From: Bacteroidota bacterium
GTDB lineage: Bacteria > Bacteroidota > Bacteroidia > Cytophagales > Cyclobacteriaceae
NCBI GenBank assembly: GCA_023412765.1
Contig: JAEZBX010000028.1
Span: forward strand, 1 to 54,593
Reading direction: 5' to 3'
Length of the DNA: 54,593 nt
The notes below the pieces were generated by a model, which searched no databases, was not told the DNA's origin, and saw nothing but the letters and a program-made list of their open reading frames with translations. Below are positions 34,323 through 42,731 of this stretch, piece by piece (position 1 is the first letter of the stretch; each line of letters starts with the position of its first letter). Made by a program: the position numbers and the translations under genes.

Positions 34323-34850
34323 ATGAAGCAAGACGAAGATATCTTATCAGACAACACCGAACGCGCGGAAAACATGGCAGACCAAGAGCAAGCACCTGTC
34401 CAGGAAGCGTCACCTGACAAAATACAGTTGGAACTTGCTGAACAGAAAGACAAATTCATCCGATTGTATTCGGAGTTTGAGAACTTCCGCCGTAGAACAG
34501 CCAAGGAAAAGCTTGAATTGATTCAAACTGCTAATGAGCAATTGATAAAATCCTTGCTTCCCGTACTCGATGATTTTGACAGAGCCGAAAAAGCCTTGGG
34601 CGATAAGAATGAGGAAATTGAAGGAATGTTCCTTATCCGTAGCAAATTCAAAAAAATATTAGAGCAGGCTGGAGTGAAGTTAATGGATATCAAGCCAGGC
34701 TCAGATTTCGATGCCGATTTTCATGATGCCATTACGCAAGTGCCTGCGCGCGAAGAAGGCCTTAAGGGAAAAATAGTAGATGTTGTTGAGTCGGGTTATC
34801 TTTTAAATGATAAAGTGATTCGTTTCGCCAAAGTCGTAGTCGGAAGTTAA
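34323..34850 (+). CDS. grpE: Nucleotide exchange factor GrpE
   Basis: 175 residues. An acidic N-terminus, a long coiled coil (about 35-75, ending FRRRTAKEKLELIQ), ANEQLIKSLLPVLDDFDRAEKAL, and a C-terminal beta wing with the family end VVESGYLLNDKVIRFAKVVVG. It releases ADP from DnaK. dnaJ follows 28 nt later, so the pair is an operon; dnaK is not in the window. Confidence 0.95.
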   Translation: MKQDEDILSDNTERAENMADQEQAPVQEASPDKIQLELAEQKDKFIRLYSEFENFRRRTAKEKLELIQTANEQLIKSLLPVLDDFDRAEKALGDKNEEIEGMFLIRSKFKKILEQAGVKLMDIKPGSDFDADFHDAITQVPAREEGLKGKIVDVVESGYLLNDKVIRFAKVVVGS

Positions 34851-34878
34851 CTTCTTTGAATTTTCACATAATTAGTTC

Positions 34879-36000
34879 ATGTCTGCAAAAAGAGATTATT
34901 ACGAAATACTAGGCGTCAGCAAGGGCTCGTCGAGTGATGAAATAAAGAAAGCATACCGAAAGGTTGCTATTCAATATCACCCTGATAAGAATCCGAATAA
35001 CAAAGAGGCCGAAGAAAAATTCAAGGAAGCTGCAGAGGCATATGAAGTATTGAGCGACGCCGAAAAACGTGCGCAGTATGATCGCTTTGGTCACGCTCGC
35101 GGCAATGGAGGTTTCGGCGGTCACAACATGAATATGGATGATATCTTCAGTCAGTTTGGAGATATCTTTGGTGGTGGTGGTAGTCCGTTTGACAGTTTTT
35201 TTGGCGGGGGTTCGTCTCGCGGCGGCAGACGTCAACGGAAGGGAACCAATCTTAGAATAAAACTCAAACTCACCCTTGAAGAGATTGCTCACGGTGTTGA
35301 GAAGAAAATAAAAGTTAATCGGCTGGTTCGCGCAGAAGGTGTGACGTTCAAAACCTGCTCAACCTGCCAGGGTTCCGGCCAGGTTAGAAAAGTTGTTAAC
35401 ACGATGTTGGGTCAAATGGTATCGGCCAGCACCTGTTCCAATTGTGATGGTTCTGGTCAGATCATTGACAAGCGTCCAAGCGGGGTTGATAGCTCAGGTC
35501 TTGTATCCAAAGAGGAGTTAATCAGTGTAAAGATCCCGGCCGGAGTAGCCGACAACATGCAGCTGTCAATGTCGGGCAAGGGAAATGAAGCGCCAGGTGG
35601 TGGCGCCGCTGGCGACTTGTTGATCTTAATTGAAGAGCAAGAGGATCGCTACCTGAAAAGGGATGGCAACAACCTGGTTTATGACCTATATATAAGCTTC
35701 GTTGATGCTGCGCTGGGCACCTCGGTTGAAGTGCCTTCCGTTGGCGGAAAAGTGAAGATTAAGATTGATGCGGGCACTCAAAGCGGCAAAATCCTACGCT
35801 TGCGCGGCAAGGGTCTCAAAGACATCAACAGCTACGAAACCGGTGACCAACTCATTTATGTTAATGTCTGGACGCCTAAAAAACTGACATCCGAAGAGAG
35901 AGCGAAGCTTGAAAGCCTGCGGGATTCATCCAACTTTGAACCTCGTCCGGATGCGAACGAGAAGGGCTTTTTTGAGCGAATGAAGGAGTATTTCAACTAA
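34879..36000 (+). CDS. dnaJ: Chaperone DnaJ with a half zinc-finger domain
   Basis: 373 residues. The J domain holds HPDK (within YHPDKNPNNKE); a G/F-rich linker runs from about 72 to 120. The zinc region has only two CxxCxGxG motifs (C160/C163 and C186/C189) instead of four; the expected first motif is replaced by RAEGVTFK and the fourth by RPSGVDSSG, so one zinc centre is absent. The two C-terminal substrate domains and dimer tail (FFERMKEYF) are complete. It stimulates DnaK. Close relatives in Flavobacteria and Cytophagia appear to share the short zinc region, from memory. Confidence 0.95.
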   Translation: MSAKRDYYEILGVSKGSSSDEIKKAYRKVAIQYHPDKNPNNKEAEEKFKEAAEAYEVLSDAEKRAQYDRFGHARGNGGFGGHNMNMDDIFSQFGDIFGGGGSPFDSFFGGGSSRGGRRQRKGTNLRIKLKLTLEEIAHGVEKKIKVNRLVRAEGVTFKTCSTCQGSGQVRKVVNTMLGQMVSASTCSNCDGSGQIIDKRPSGVDSSGLVSKEELISVKIPAGVADNMQLSMSGKGNEAPGGGAAGDLLILIEEQEDRYLKRDGNNLVYDLYISFVDAALGTSVEVPSVGGKVKIKIDAGTQSGKILRLRGKGLKDINSYETGDQLIYVNVWTPKKLTSEERAKLESLRDSSNFEPRPDANEKGFFERMKEYFN

Positions 36001-36083
36001 TCTTCTGCGGCGTTTTATCCTTCAATTAGAAATTTCGGCAAAGCATTACACTTGGTTCTACAGTGAGTCTCCGCAGCGCAATT

Positions 36084-36115
36084 CCTTGCGACTTGACGCC
36101 CTTGTGGTTAATTTT
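36084..36115 (-). repeat. Dispersed octad repeat, copy 2
   Basis: On the minus strand reads AAAATTAACCACAAGG, then GCGTCAAG and TCGCAAGG words; 29 of 32 positions equal 8802-8833. Further octad-like words run on toward 36061. It lies in the 258-nt gap after dnaJ, which otherwise shows only a weak TACACTTC -7-like element near 36215. Confidence 0.75.
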
Positions 36116-36258
36116 TTCCGGTTTCAACCTACGGGAATAAACGGGCAACCCATTTCGGATATCGCCGTTTAACTGAGATTAACCGGGGTTGATTGTTCGA
36201 TTTTGCCTTTAAACTTACACTTCGCAACCCCCTTAATGAGTAGACCGTAGATATTGAC

Positions 36259-37158
36259 ATGCATAGAAAGATTTGGTTAACGATATGTGGGGTTGCTATT
36301 GCGGGACTTGCATTTGGACAGCTTAAGAAACAGTTTACGGTTGAAGACGTCAGTACTTGTGAAAATATAAGACTCCTTTTAAAGGCAAACAGCGGTAATT
36401 GTTTCATTAAGCCCAGCCAAAACACTGAAATTCTCAACGTTTTTAGCAATCAAACCGAAAATAGCTACGGTCATAATTTCAGAAAAGTTGTAAAAGGTAA
36501 AACTTGCGAAGTCCTTCTCAACCTAGAGGAAACACAGTCCGACGGCATTAGCCAAACCATTTCCACACGTTTTTTTGGCCCATCGGGTGACCGCGTTAGC
36601 GATAAATTATGGAAAATGTATCTAACCGACGCAAAACCCTACTCCCTTGAACTCAACTACGGCATCGGAAACGCAAATATTGACCTCTCGGGACTAGCTG
36701 TAAAAAATCTTAAGATTAATACTGGCAGCGCGGATGTAAATGTTGGTTATTACTCTTCGCTCGAAAACCAGGTGGATATGGATACCTTGTTTATCAAGGT
36801 GGACCTCGGCTCGGTGAACGTCAAGAATCTGAACATGTCGCGAGCACGTTATATGATGGCGGATGTTGGATTTGGAAACATGACCCTGGACTTCAGAAGT
36901 CGACCACTGGTGAGCAATCGAATTAAGGGTAGCGTCGGGGCTGGAAACCTAACTGTTATGCTCCCTCCCTCCGATACTCCCGTTTTAGTGAAGATTAAAG
37001 ATTCATGGTTGTGCAGCGTAAAGATCCCTAGCGGGTTTCAAAAGATTTCCGAGAACGTTTTTGCCAACGCCGCTTATTCAAAGGATGCAAAGAACAGTCT
37101 TACCTTCGATATCGATGTCTCAATGGGAAATATAATTTTCCAGGAATCAAAAAATTAA
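36259..37158 (+). CDS. Secreted adhesin-like protein, DUF4097-type beta-strand repeats
   Basis: 299 residues with a Sec signal peptide (hydrophobic to about residue 20, cleavage near GLAFGQ). The mature part is almost all short beta strands in a repeating pattern such as LNYGIGNANIDLSG, LKINTGSADVNVG, IKVDLGSVNVKN and VGFGNMTLDF, which points to a right-handed beta-solenoid of the DUF4097 or LiaF-C-like type. No catalytic motif. It may be a periplasmic or surface scaffold. Two cysteines only (ENIRL-adjacent Cys and KGKTCEV). The gene stands between dnaJ and the ABC pair. Confidence 0.6.
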   Translation: MHRKIWLTICGVAIAGLAFGQLKKQFTVEDVSTCENIRLLLKANSGNCFIKPSQNTEILNVFSNQTENSYGHNFRKVVKGKTCEVLLNLEETQSDGISQTISTRFFGPSGDRVSDKLWKMYLTDAKPYSLELNYGIGNANIDLSGLAVKNLKINTGSADVNVGYYSSLENQVDMDTLFIKVDLGSVNVKNLNMSRARYMMADVGFGNMTLDFRSRPLVSNRIKGSVGAGNLTVMLPPSDTPVLVKIKDSWLCSVKIPSGFQKISENVFANAAYSKDAKNSLTFDIDVSMGNIIFQESKN

Positions 37159-37218
37159 TCCCTCCCTCGATTTTTCTTAGAACCTCCACCTCCGGTTAGT
37201 TTCATTGTAATTAGTTTC

Positions 37219-37226
37219 TATCTTTT
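37219..37226 (+). promoter_or_regulatory. -7-like element of the ABC operon
   Basis: TATCTTTT, one mismatch to TAnnTTTG. It argues against the TTG at 37235 as start, which would be at the transcription start; GTG 37256 is preferred. Confidence 0.35.
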
Positions 37227-37255
37227 GACACTAATTGTTTGTAAAGTCAAAAGTT

Positions 37256-38164
37256 GTGGAAGCATTAATCGCACAAGGTATTTCCAAGCGCTACACCAAC
37301 CATCTTGCACTCGACAAGATAGATCTTTCAATTCCGGAGCAAACCATATTCGGATTGTTAGGTCCAAATGGTGCTGGAAAGACAACGCTAATCAGGATCA
37401 TCAATCAAATTATAAACGCCGACGAGGGCGTGATATCCATTTTTGGTGAACGCCTCAACGCGAATCACATCGGTAAGATAGGATATCTGCCAGAAGAGCG
37501 AGGCCTGTATAAAAAGCTCAAGGTTGGTGATCAGTTGATTTACCTCGCTCAGTTAAAAGGTTTAAGCAGAAAGGACGCCATCGAGAAGAGCAAGTCCTGG
37601 ATCCGAAAATTCGACGTTGCCAGCTGGTGGAATAAGAAAGTGGAGGACCTGAGCAAAGGTATGGCACAGAAAGTCCAGTTTATCAGCACGGTGATGCATG
37701 AGCCCCGTCTTATTATCCTTGACGAACCTTTTTCAGGTTTCGACCCGGTGAATGCCCAACTTATAACGCAGGAGATACTGGAACTTAAGCAGAAGGGCTG
37801 CACGATTATTTTTTCGACCCATCGAATGGAGACCGTGGAAGATCTGTGCGATGATATTGCTCTTATTCATCAGGCGAAAGTGATTCTGGAAGGTTCGAAG
37901 AATCAAATTAAGAAACGCTTTCGGACGAATACCTATACCGTTGAGCATCAGGGTAACTTGAATGGCTCAGAGCAATACGAAATCATTTCTCAAAAAAAAC
38001 TTGAAGAAAATTTTTATCAATCGACTCTCAAGTTGAGGCGACCTACCAATCCAAATCTTCTCATCCGTGAGCTAACGGAAGTTACAGAGATACACAGCTT
38101 TATAGAAAAAGTACCCAGCATGAGCGAAATTTTCATAAACCTTGTAAAAGGAGAGAACGTATGA
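37256..38164 (+). CDS. ABC transporter ATP-binding protein (NatA-like)
   Basis: 302 residues from GTG at 37256; an in-frame TTG at 37235 would add seven residues but lies beside a -7-like element. Walker A is GPNGAGKTT, the signature is DLSKGMAQ (a LSxGx variant), Walker B is LIILDEPFSG and the switch His is in STHRME. A C-terminal domain of about 80 residues follows, as in NatA-type exporters. It energises the permease, whose start overlaps its stop (ATGA). The substrate is unknown. Confidence 0.9.
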   Translation: MEALIAQGISKRYTNHLALDKIDLSIPEQTIFGLLGPNGAGKTTLIRIINQIINADEGVISIFGERLNANHIGKIGYLPEERGLYKKLKVGDQLIYLAQLKGLSRKDAIEKSKSWIRKFDVASWWNKKVEDLSKGMAQKVQFISTVMHEPRLIILDEPFSGFDPVNAQLITQEILELKQKGCTIIFSTHRMETVEDLCDDIALIHQAKVILEGSKNQIKKRFRTNTYTVEHQGNLNGSEQYEIISQKKLEENFYQSTLKLRRPTNPNLLIRELTEVTEIHSFIEKVPSMSEIFINLVKGENV

Positions 38165-39468
38165 ACAAGATTTGGCTTATAATCCAACGTGAGTTTCTGA
38201 ATCGCGTTCAAAAAAAATCTTTTTTGATTGCGACGATCCTCCTCCCCCTTATATTCCCCGCTCTGATGGCCATTCTGACTTATGTTGCAATAGAGCAAAA
38301 AAAGAATGCCTTGAAAAGCACGGTATATTATGTTGATGAGAGCGGCACGTTCATACCCGACACCAGCAAATTCATTTTTAAAAAGTTTGAGGGATCAGTA
38401 GACGACGCCAAAAAAGTATTTCAGGCTGACAAGAGTTTCGGTTTACTTCATATTCCAAACTTCGATCTTGAAAATCCGCAGGGCATAACCCTATACACCA
38501 AAGTTAATCCAAGCCCGAGCGAAGTTGGTAATCTCGAGGGTATTCTGGAGAATCGGGTTAGAGAGCTGAAGATGGTGAAGTTCAATATCAGTCAGAAAGT
38601 TCTCGACAACATCAAGACCGATATTTCAGTGCGGACGATAAACGTCTCCGAAGAGGGTGATGAACAGACATCCAATTCAAATGTAATGTTTGGAGTTGGA
38701 ATGGCTTTCGGAATTCTGATGTACATGTTCATTTTTATTTACGGTGCACAAATAATGCAGGGAGTAATCGAAGAGAAGACGAGTAAAGTTGTCGAAGTTA
38801 TTGTTTCGTCCGTGAAGCCCTTTCAACTAATGATGGGAAAAATCATGGGCCTTGCTTCCGTTGGCTTGTTACAATTTCTAATATGGATCATTCTGATTAC
38901 AACGTTATCATCTGTGGTCCTCGGATTTTTCGGGATGGAAATGCCGCAGGATCAAATGATGAATGAGATGAGTCAGCAGTATCCTGATGCCCAGGTACAA
39001 AATCATGCGGCGACGGAGATTTTTTCCACGATTTCCAGGCTTCCAATTGGCTACCTGATTTTTATATTTCTCTTTTATTTTCTCGGTGGATATTTATTGT
39101 ATGGAGCACTGTTCGCTGCAGTAGGATCTGCCGTTGATAGTCCGGCTGAAGCACAGCAATTCATGTTCCCTATAACAATTCCGATGTTGATTGCTTACTT
39201 CGGTCTTTTCACTTTTATCCTGGATAATCCGCATGGGCCGACCAGTGTTTGGCTGTCAGTTATACCCTTCACCTCGCCAATAGCGATGATGGGCCGGATT
39301 GGTTTTGGAGTTCCGGCATGGCAGCTGGTGTTATCCATGGTGTGCCTTATTGGAGGGTTCGTTCTGACAACATGGGTTGCGTCGCGTATTTACCGCGTTG
39401 GAATTTTAATGCATGGAACTAAGATAAATTACAAGGTGATGGCGCGGTGGTTTATGATGAAGGGGTAA
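38161..39468 (+). CDS. ABC-2 type permease (NatB-like)
   Basis: 435 residues. One N-terminal membrane segment (about 20-42), an extracytoplasmic domain of about 130 residues, then five or so membrane segments from about residue 180 onward (FGILMYMFIFIYG, VGLLQFLIWIILI, YLIFIFLFYFLGGYLL, IPMLIAYFGLFTFIL and a last near LSMVCLIGGFVLTT). The pattern matches NatB/ABC-2 exporters. Stop is followed after 5 nt by array D. The substrate is not identifiable; sodium, drugs and lipids are all possible. Confidence 0.88.
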   Translation: MNKIWLIIQREFLNRVQKKSFLIATILLPLIFPALMAILTYVAIEQKKNALKSTVYYVDESGTFIPDTSKFIFKKFEGSVDDAKKVFQADKSFGLLHIPNFDLENPQGITLYTKVNPSPSEVGNLEGILENRVRELKMVKFNISQKVLDNIKTDISVRTINVSEEGDEQTSNSNVMFGVGMAFGILMYMFIFIYGAQIMQGVIEEKTSKVVEVIVSSVKPFQLMMGKIMGLASVGLLQFLIWIILITTLSSVVLGFFGMEMPQDQMMNEMSQQYPDAQVQNHAATEIFSTISRLPIGYLIFIFLFYFLGGYLLYGALFAAVGSAVDSPAEAQQFMFPITIPMLIAYFGLFTFILDNPHGPTSVWLSVIPFTSPIAMMGRIGFGVPAWQLVLSMVCLIGGFVLTTWVASRIYRVGILMHGTKINYKVMARWFMMKG

Positions 39469-39473
39469 TACAA

Positions 39474-39508
39474 ATTTTGAGTTTTAAATTTTGAATATTG
39501 AATTAGTT
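39474..39508 (+). repeat. Heptad array D (ATTTTGA words)
   Basis: Five in-phase words: ATTTTGA, GTTTTAA, ATTTTGA, ATATTGA and a partial ATTAGTT. Starts 5 nt after the permease stop. No mirrored arm was found in the following 90 nt. Confidence 0.8.
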
Positions 39509-39593
39509 TGGCATCTCTTCGGTAAATGGTTTTATCACTCTAACGGTCGCAGATTACAATTGCTCATCGGTTTTTGAGTAACTTCAAGGTTGA

Positions 39594-40814
39594 ATGAGCA
39601 AGAAAGTGCCAATTCCTTCGCTGGATTTCTATCGAAATAACTCAACGCTTAAATGGGTTGTGTTGGCGGTATCAGTTTTGATCAGTATCAGCTCGATCTA
39701 TTACACAAACATTCTCGTGGATCAGCTAAAGGAGCGGGAAAGGCAGTTCGTTCAGTTGTATGCAAAAGCTATTGAGCACACGGCAAATGATGAGAACTCG
39801 TACGGAGATGTAAACTTTATCGCCCAGGAAATTCTCTTTCAGAACAATTCAATACCTATCATCCAGGTCGGCGACAGCACGACTGTTTTGTCATATCGCA
39901 ATCTCGACCTGGAAGAGCAATGGACAGAAACCAGAAAAGCTAATTTCTTGCAAGCAGAAATGAAGACGATGCGAGAAACTTACGAGCCGATCCAGGTTAC
40001 ACTAAGGGATCCGCAGACAGGCGAGGTGTTTGGAACTCAGTACATCTATTACAAGAATTCGTTTCTCCTCCGACAACTGATTGCCTATCCATACATCCAG
40101 TTATCAGTTATTGCAATCTTCGGATTCATTGCTTACCTCGCTTTCAATTATTCCAAGGCTGCGGAGCAAAACCAGGTATGGGTAGGGTTGGCGAAGGAAA
40201 CCGCGCACCAGCTTGGTACTCCCCTATCGTCGCTTATGGCATGGGTTGAAGTTATCCGCGACGATCCCGATGTAAAAAATAAAGGAGTTGTGGAGGAGTT
40301 GGAAAAAGATATCCAAAAGCTCCGCGTTGTTACTGAACGCTTTTCCAGTATCGGATCCGTTCCTTCATTAAAGAAGGAGAACGTAGTTACACTGATCAAC
40401 AACGTAGTTAATTACTTGCGTCCGAGGGTATCGTCGAAGGTGCGAATGGAAGTGTTTACGCTATCAGAAAATATTTTTGCGGATGTTCACGCTCCCCTAT
40501 TTGAATGGGTAATTGAAAATCTTTGCAAGAACGCAGTGGACGCTATGGGTAACACGGGGACCATCGCCATTAAGATTCTCAGAGGCAATGAAGGAAAGGT
40601 TTTTATCGATATTTCGGACACCGGGAAAGGCATCCCCCGGTCAAAGTTGGAGCATGTTTTTCGTCCTGGTTTTACAACAAAGAAAAGAGGCTGGGGGCTG
40701 GGGCTCACGCTCGCAAAAAGGATCATAGAAGCGTACCACAACGGGAAAATCTTTGTAAAATCTTCAGAGGAGAATATGGGAACAACCTTTAGAATAGTCC
40801 TGAATGTAGCTTAA
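39594..40814 (+). CDS. Sensor histidine kinase, orphan
   Basis: 406 residues. Two membrane segments (about 20-40 and 160-180) enclose a ~120-residue periplasmic sensor. The H box is KETAHQLGTPLSSLMAW with His205; the N box is ENLCKNAVDAM, the G1 box is DTGKGIP, and the G2 box is GWGLGL. No response regulator is next to it; the 5' neighbour is the ABC-2 permease, a frequent arrangement in this phylum. Signal unknown. Confidence 0.93.
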   Translation: MSKKVPIPSLDFYRNNSTLKWVVLAVSVLISISSIYYTNILVDQLKERERQFVQLYAKAIEHTANDENSYGDVNFIAQEILFQNNSIPIIQVGDSTTVLSYRNLDLEEQWTETRKANFLQAEMKTMRETYEPIQVTLRDPQTGEVFGTQYIYYKNSFLLRQLIAYPYIQLSVIAIFGFIAYLAFNYSKAAEQNQVWVGLAKETAHQLGTPLSSLMAWVEVIRDDPDVKNKGVVEELEKDIQKLRVVTERFSSIGSVPSLKKENVVTLINNVVNYLRPRVSSKVRMEVFTLSENIFADVHAPLFEWVIENLCKNAVDAMGNTGTIAIKILRGNEGKVFIDISDTGKGIPRSKLEHVFRPGFTTKKRGWGLGLTLAKRIIEAYHNGKIFVKSSEENMGTTFRIVLNVA

Positions 40815-40852
40815 AAAAAGAGCTACAAGACCCAACCTTTTTAAGATTGCGC

Positions 40853-40884
40853 TTTGGCTCTTAAGACAGAAAAGCCTAGTTTTG
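40853..40884 (+). promoter_or_regulatory. atpD promoter
   Basis: TTTG at 40853-40856, 20-nt spacer, TAGTTTTG at 40877-40884: both elements match the Bacteroidota consensus exactly. The ATG lies about 35 nt beyond the inferred start. Confidence 0.7.
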
Positions 40885-40924
40885 CGCTCGAATTTCTGAG
40901 CTTAAATTTTCAAATAAATTTCGA

Positions 40925-42433
40925 ATGGCAAATATTGGAAAGATCACCCAGGTAATTGGTCCGGTGGTTGACGTGGCTTTTGACAGCGAGGGTGCTACAC
41001 TCCCCAACATCCTTGATTCTCTGGAAGTTACAAAAGCAGACGGCACAAAAGTAGTATTGGAATGTCAGCAACACCTTGGTGAAGACCGGGTGCGTACCAT
41101 TTCAATGGAGGGAACCGACGGGTTAGTTAGAGGAATGAAGGTTACGGACACAGGTTCACCAATAAAAATGCCTATTGGAGAAGATATAAAGGGCCGGCTT
41201 TTCAATGTTGTAGGAGAAGCTATTGACGGTATTCCGCAACCAGAGGGTAAGTCAAAGCTGCCAATCCACCGCCAGGCTCCCCCTTTCGAGGATTTGTCTA
41301 CATCAACTGAAGTTCTTTTTACAGGGATCAAGGTTATCGACTTGATTGAGCCATATTCCAAAGGAGGAAAGATCGGATTATTTGGCGGTGCGGGTGTTGG
41401 TAAGACGGTTTTGATCCAGGAATTGATCAACAATATTGCGAAAGCCTACTCAGGTCTTTCTGTGTTTGCCGGAGTTGGTGAAAGAACCCGTGAAGGAAAC
41501 GATTTGCTTCGTGAAATGATTGAGGCGGGTATCGTAAACTATGGCGAAGAATTTTTAAAATCTCTCCATGCCGGCGGCTGGGATTTATCAAAAGTCGACC
41601 ATGAAAAGCTTAAGGATTCCAAAGCAACATTCGTGTTCGGCCAGATGAACGAACCTCCTGGAGCACGCGCACGCGTTGCTTTGTCCGGACTTACTGTTGC
41701 TGAATATTTCCGTGATGGCGATGGTCAGGGTAAAGGACGTGATATTCTATTTTTCGTCGACAACATTTTCAGGTTTACTCAGGCAGGTTCCGAAGTGTCA
41801 GCGCTTTTGGGACGGATGCCATCAGCTGTAGGATATCAGCCCACATTGGCAACAGAAATGGGTGCCATGCAAGAACGTATCACATCTACAAAAAATGGAT
41901 CAATCACTTCAGTTCAGGCGGTTTATGTACCTGCCGATGACTTGACAGACCCTGCACCTGCGACAACCTTCGCTCACTTGGATGCAACTACTGTGTTGTC
42001 TCGTAAGATTTCCGAGCTCGGTATTTATCCTGCGGTAGACCCATTGGATTCCACATCGCGTATCCTTCGTCCTGAAATTGTGGGTGAAGAACACTATAAA
42101 TGTGCACAGCGCGTAAAGAATATACTCCAGCGTTACAAAGAGTTGCAAGACATCATTGCAATCCTTGGTATGGACGAATTATCTGACGAAGATAAATTGA
42201 TCGTTACGAGAGCACGTCGTGTTCAACGATTCCTTTCTCAGCCATTCCACGTTGCTGAAGCCTTCACTGGTTTGAAAGGAGTTCTTGTCGATATTAAAGA
42301 CACTATAAAAGGATTTAATGCAATCATGGACGGTGAATATGATCACCTTCCTGAAATGGCGTTCAACCTTGTAGGAAGCATTGAAGATGCAGTTCAGAAA
42401 GGTGAAAAGATCCTTGCTGAAGCGCGCGGCTAA
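40925..42433 (+). CDS. atpD: F1 ATP synthase subunit beta
   Basis: 502 residues. Walker A GGAGVGKT, the catalytic glutamate in GVGERTREGND, Walker B ILFFVDNIF, and the ALLGRMPSAVGYQPTLATEMG loop are all present. It is the catalytic subunit of the F1 head on the inner membrane. atpC follows; the other atp genes are not in the window, so atpDC is a separate unit, as commonly seen in this phylum. Confidence 0.98.
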   Translation: MANIGKITQVIGPVVDVAFDSEGATLPNILDSLEVTKADGTKVVLECQQHLGEDRVRTISMEGTDGLVRGMKVTDTGSPIKMPIGEDIKGRLFNVVGEAIDGIPQPEGKSKLPIHRQAPPFEDLSTSTEVLFTGIKVIDLIEPYSKGGKIGLFGGAGVGKTVLIQELINNIAKAYSGLSVFAGVGERTREGNDLLREMIEAGIVNYGEEFLKSLHAGGWDLSKVDHEKLKDSKATFVFGQMNEPPGARARVALSGLTVAEYFRDGDGQGKGRDILFFVDNIFRFTQAGSEVSALLGRMPSAVGYQPTLATEMGAMQERITSTKNGSITSVQAVYVPADDLTDPAPATTFAHLDATTVLSRKISELGIYPAVDPLDSTSRILRPEIVGEEHYKCAQRVKNILQRYKELQDIIAILGMDELSDEDKLIVTRARRVQRFLSQPFHVAEAFTGLKGVLVDIKDTIKGFNAIMDGEYDHLPEMAFNLVGSIEDAVQKGEKILAEARG

Positions 42434-42435
42434 TT

Positions 42436-42467
42436 TTCCAATCTTCCAATCTTTAAATCTTCTAATT
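42436..42467 (+). repeat. Octad array G filling the atpD-atpC spacer
   Basis: Four in-phase 8-nt words: TTCCAATC twice, TTTAAATC and TTCTAATT, starting 2 nt after the atpD stop and ending just before the atpC ATG. On the other strand they read as GATTGGAA-type words related to arrays B and C. Confidence 0.8.
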
Positions 42468-42471
42468 CCCA

Positions 42472-42717
42472 ATGCAACTTGAAATCCTGACTCCGGAAAA
42501 AAAAGTGTTCGAAGGTGAAGTGACCATTGTTACTTTTCCCGGGGTAAACGGGTCATTCCAGGTCATGGATAACCATGCACCGCTGATCAGCCTCCTGAAT
42601 GAGGGAGTGGTCGAATACAAGGGCAAGGATAGCTCTGCCAAAGTCCGAATTCTAGGCGGTGTAGTAGAGGTGTTAAAAAATAGGGTTATCGTACTGGCTA
42701 CTGGAACCGCCGCATAA
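42472..42717 (+). CDS. atpC: F1 ATP synthase subunit epsilon, short form
   Basis: 81 residues covering only the N-terminal beta-sandwich (MQLEILTPEKKVFEG, VTFPGVNGSFQVMDNHAPLIS, VRILGGVVEVLKNRVIVL). The two C-terminal helices that inhibit ATP hydrolysis in longer epsilon subunits are absent. It links F1 to the rotor. The 38-nt spacer to atpD is occupied by array G. Convergent with the lipoprotein gene at 42732. Confidence 0.95.
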   Translation: MQLEILTPEKKVFEGEVTIVTFPGVNGSFQVMDNHAPLISLLNEGVVEYKGKDSSAKVRILGGVVEVLKNRVIVLATGTAA

Positions 42718-42731
42718 GATTCTAAACCGCC

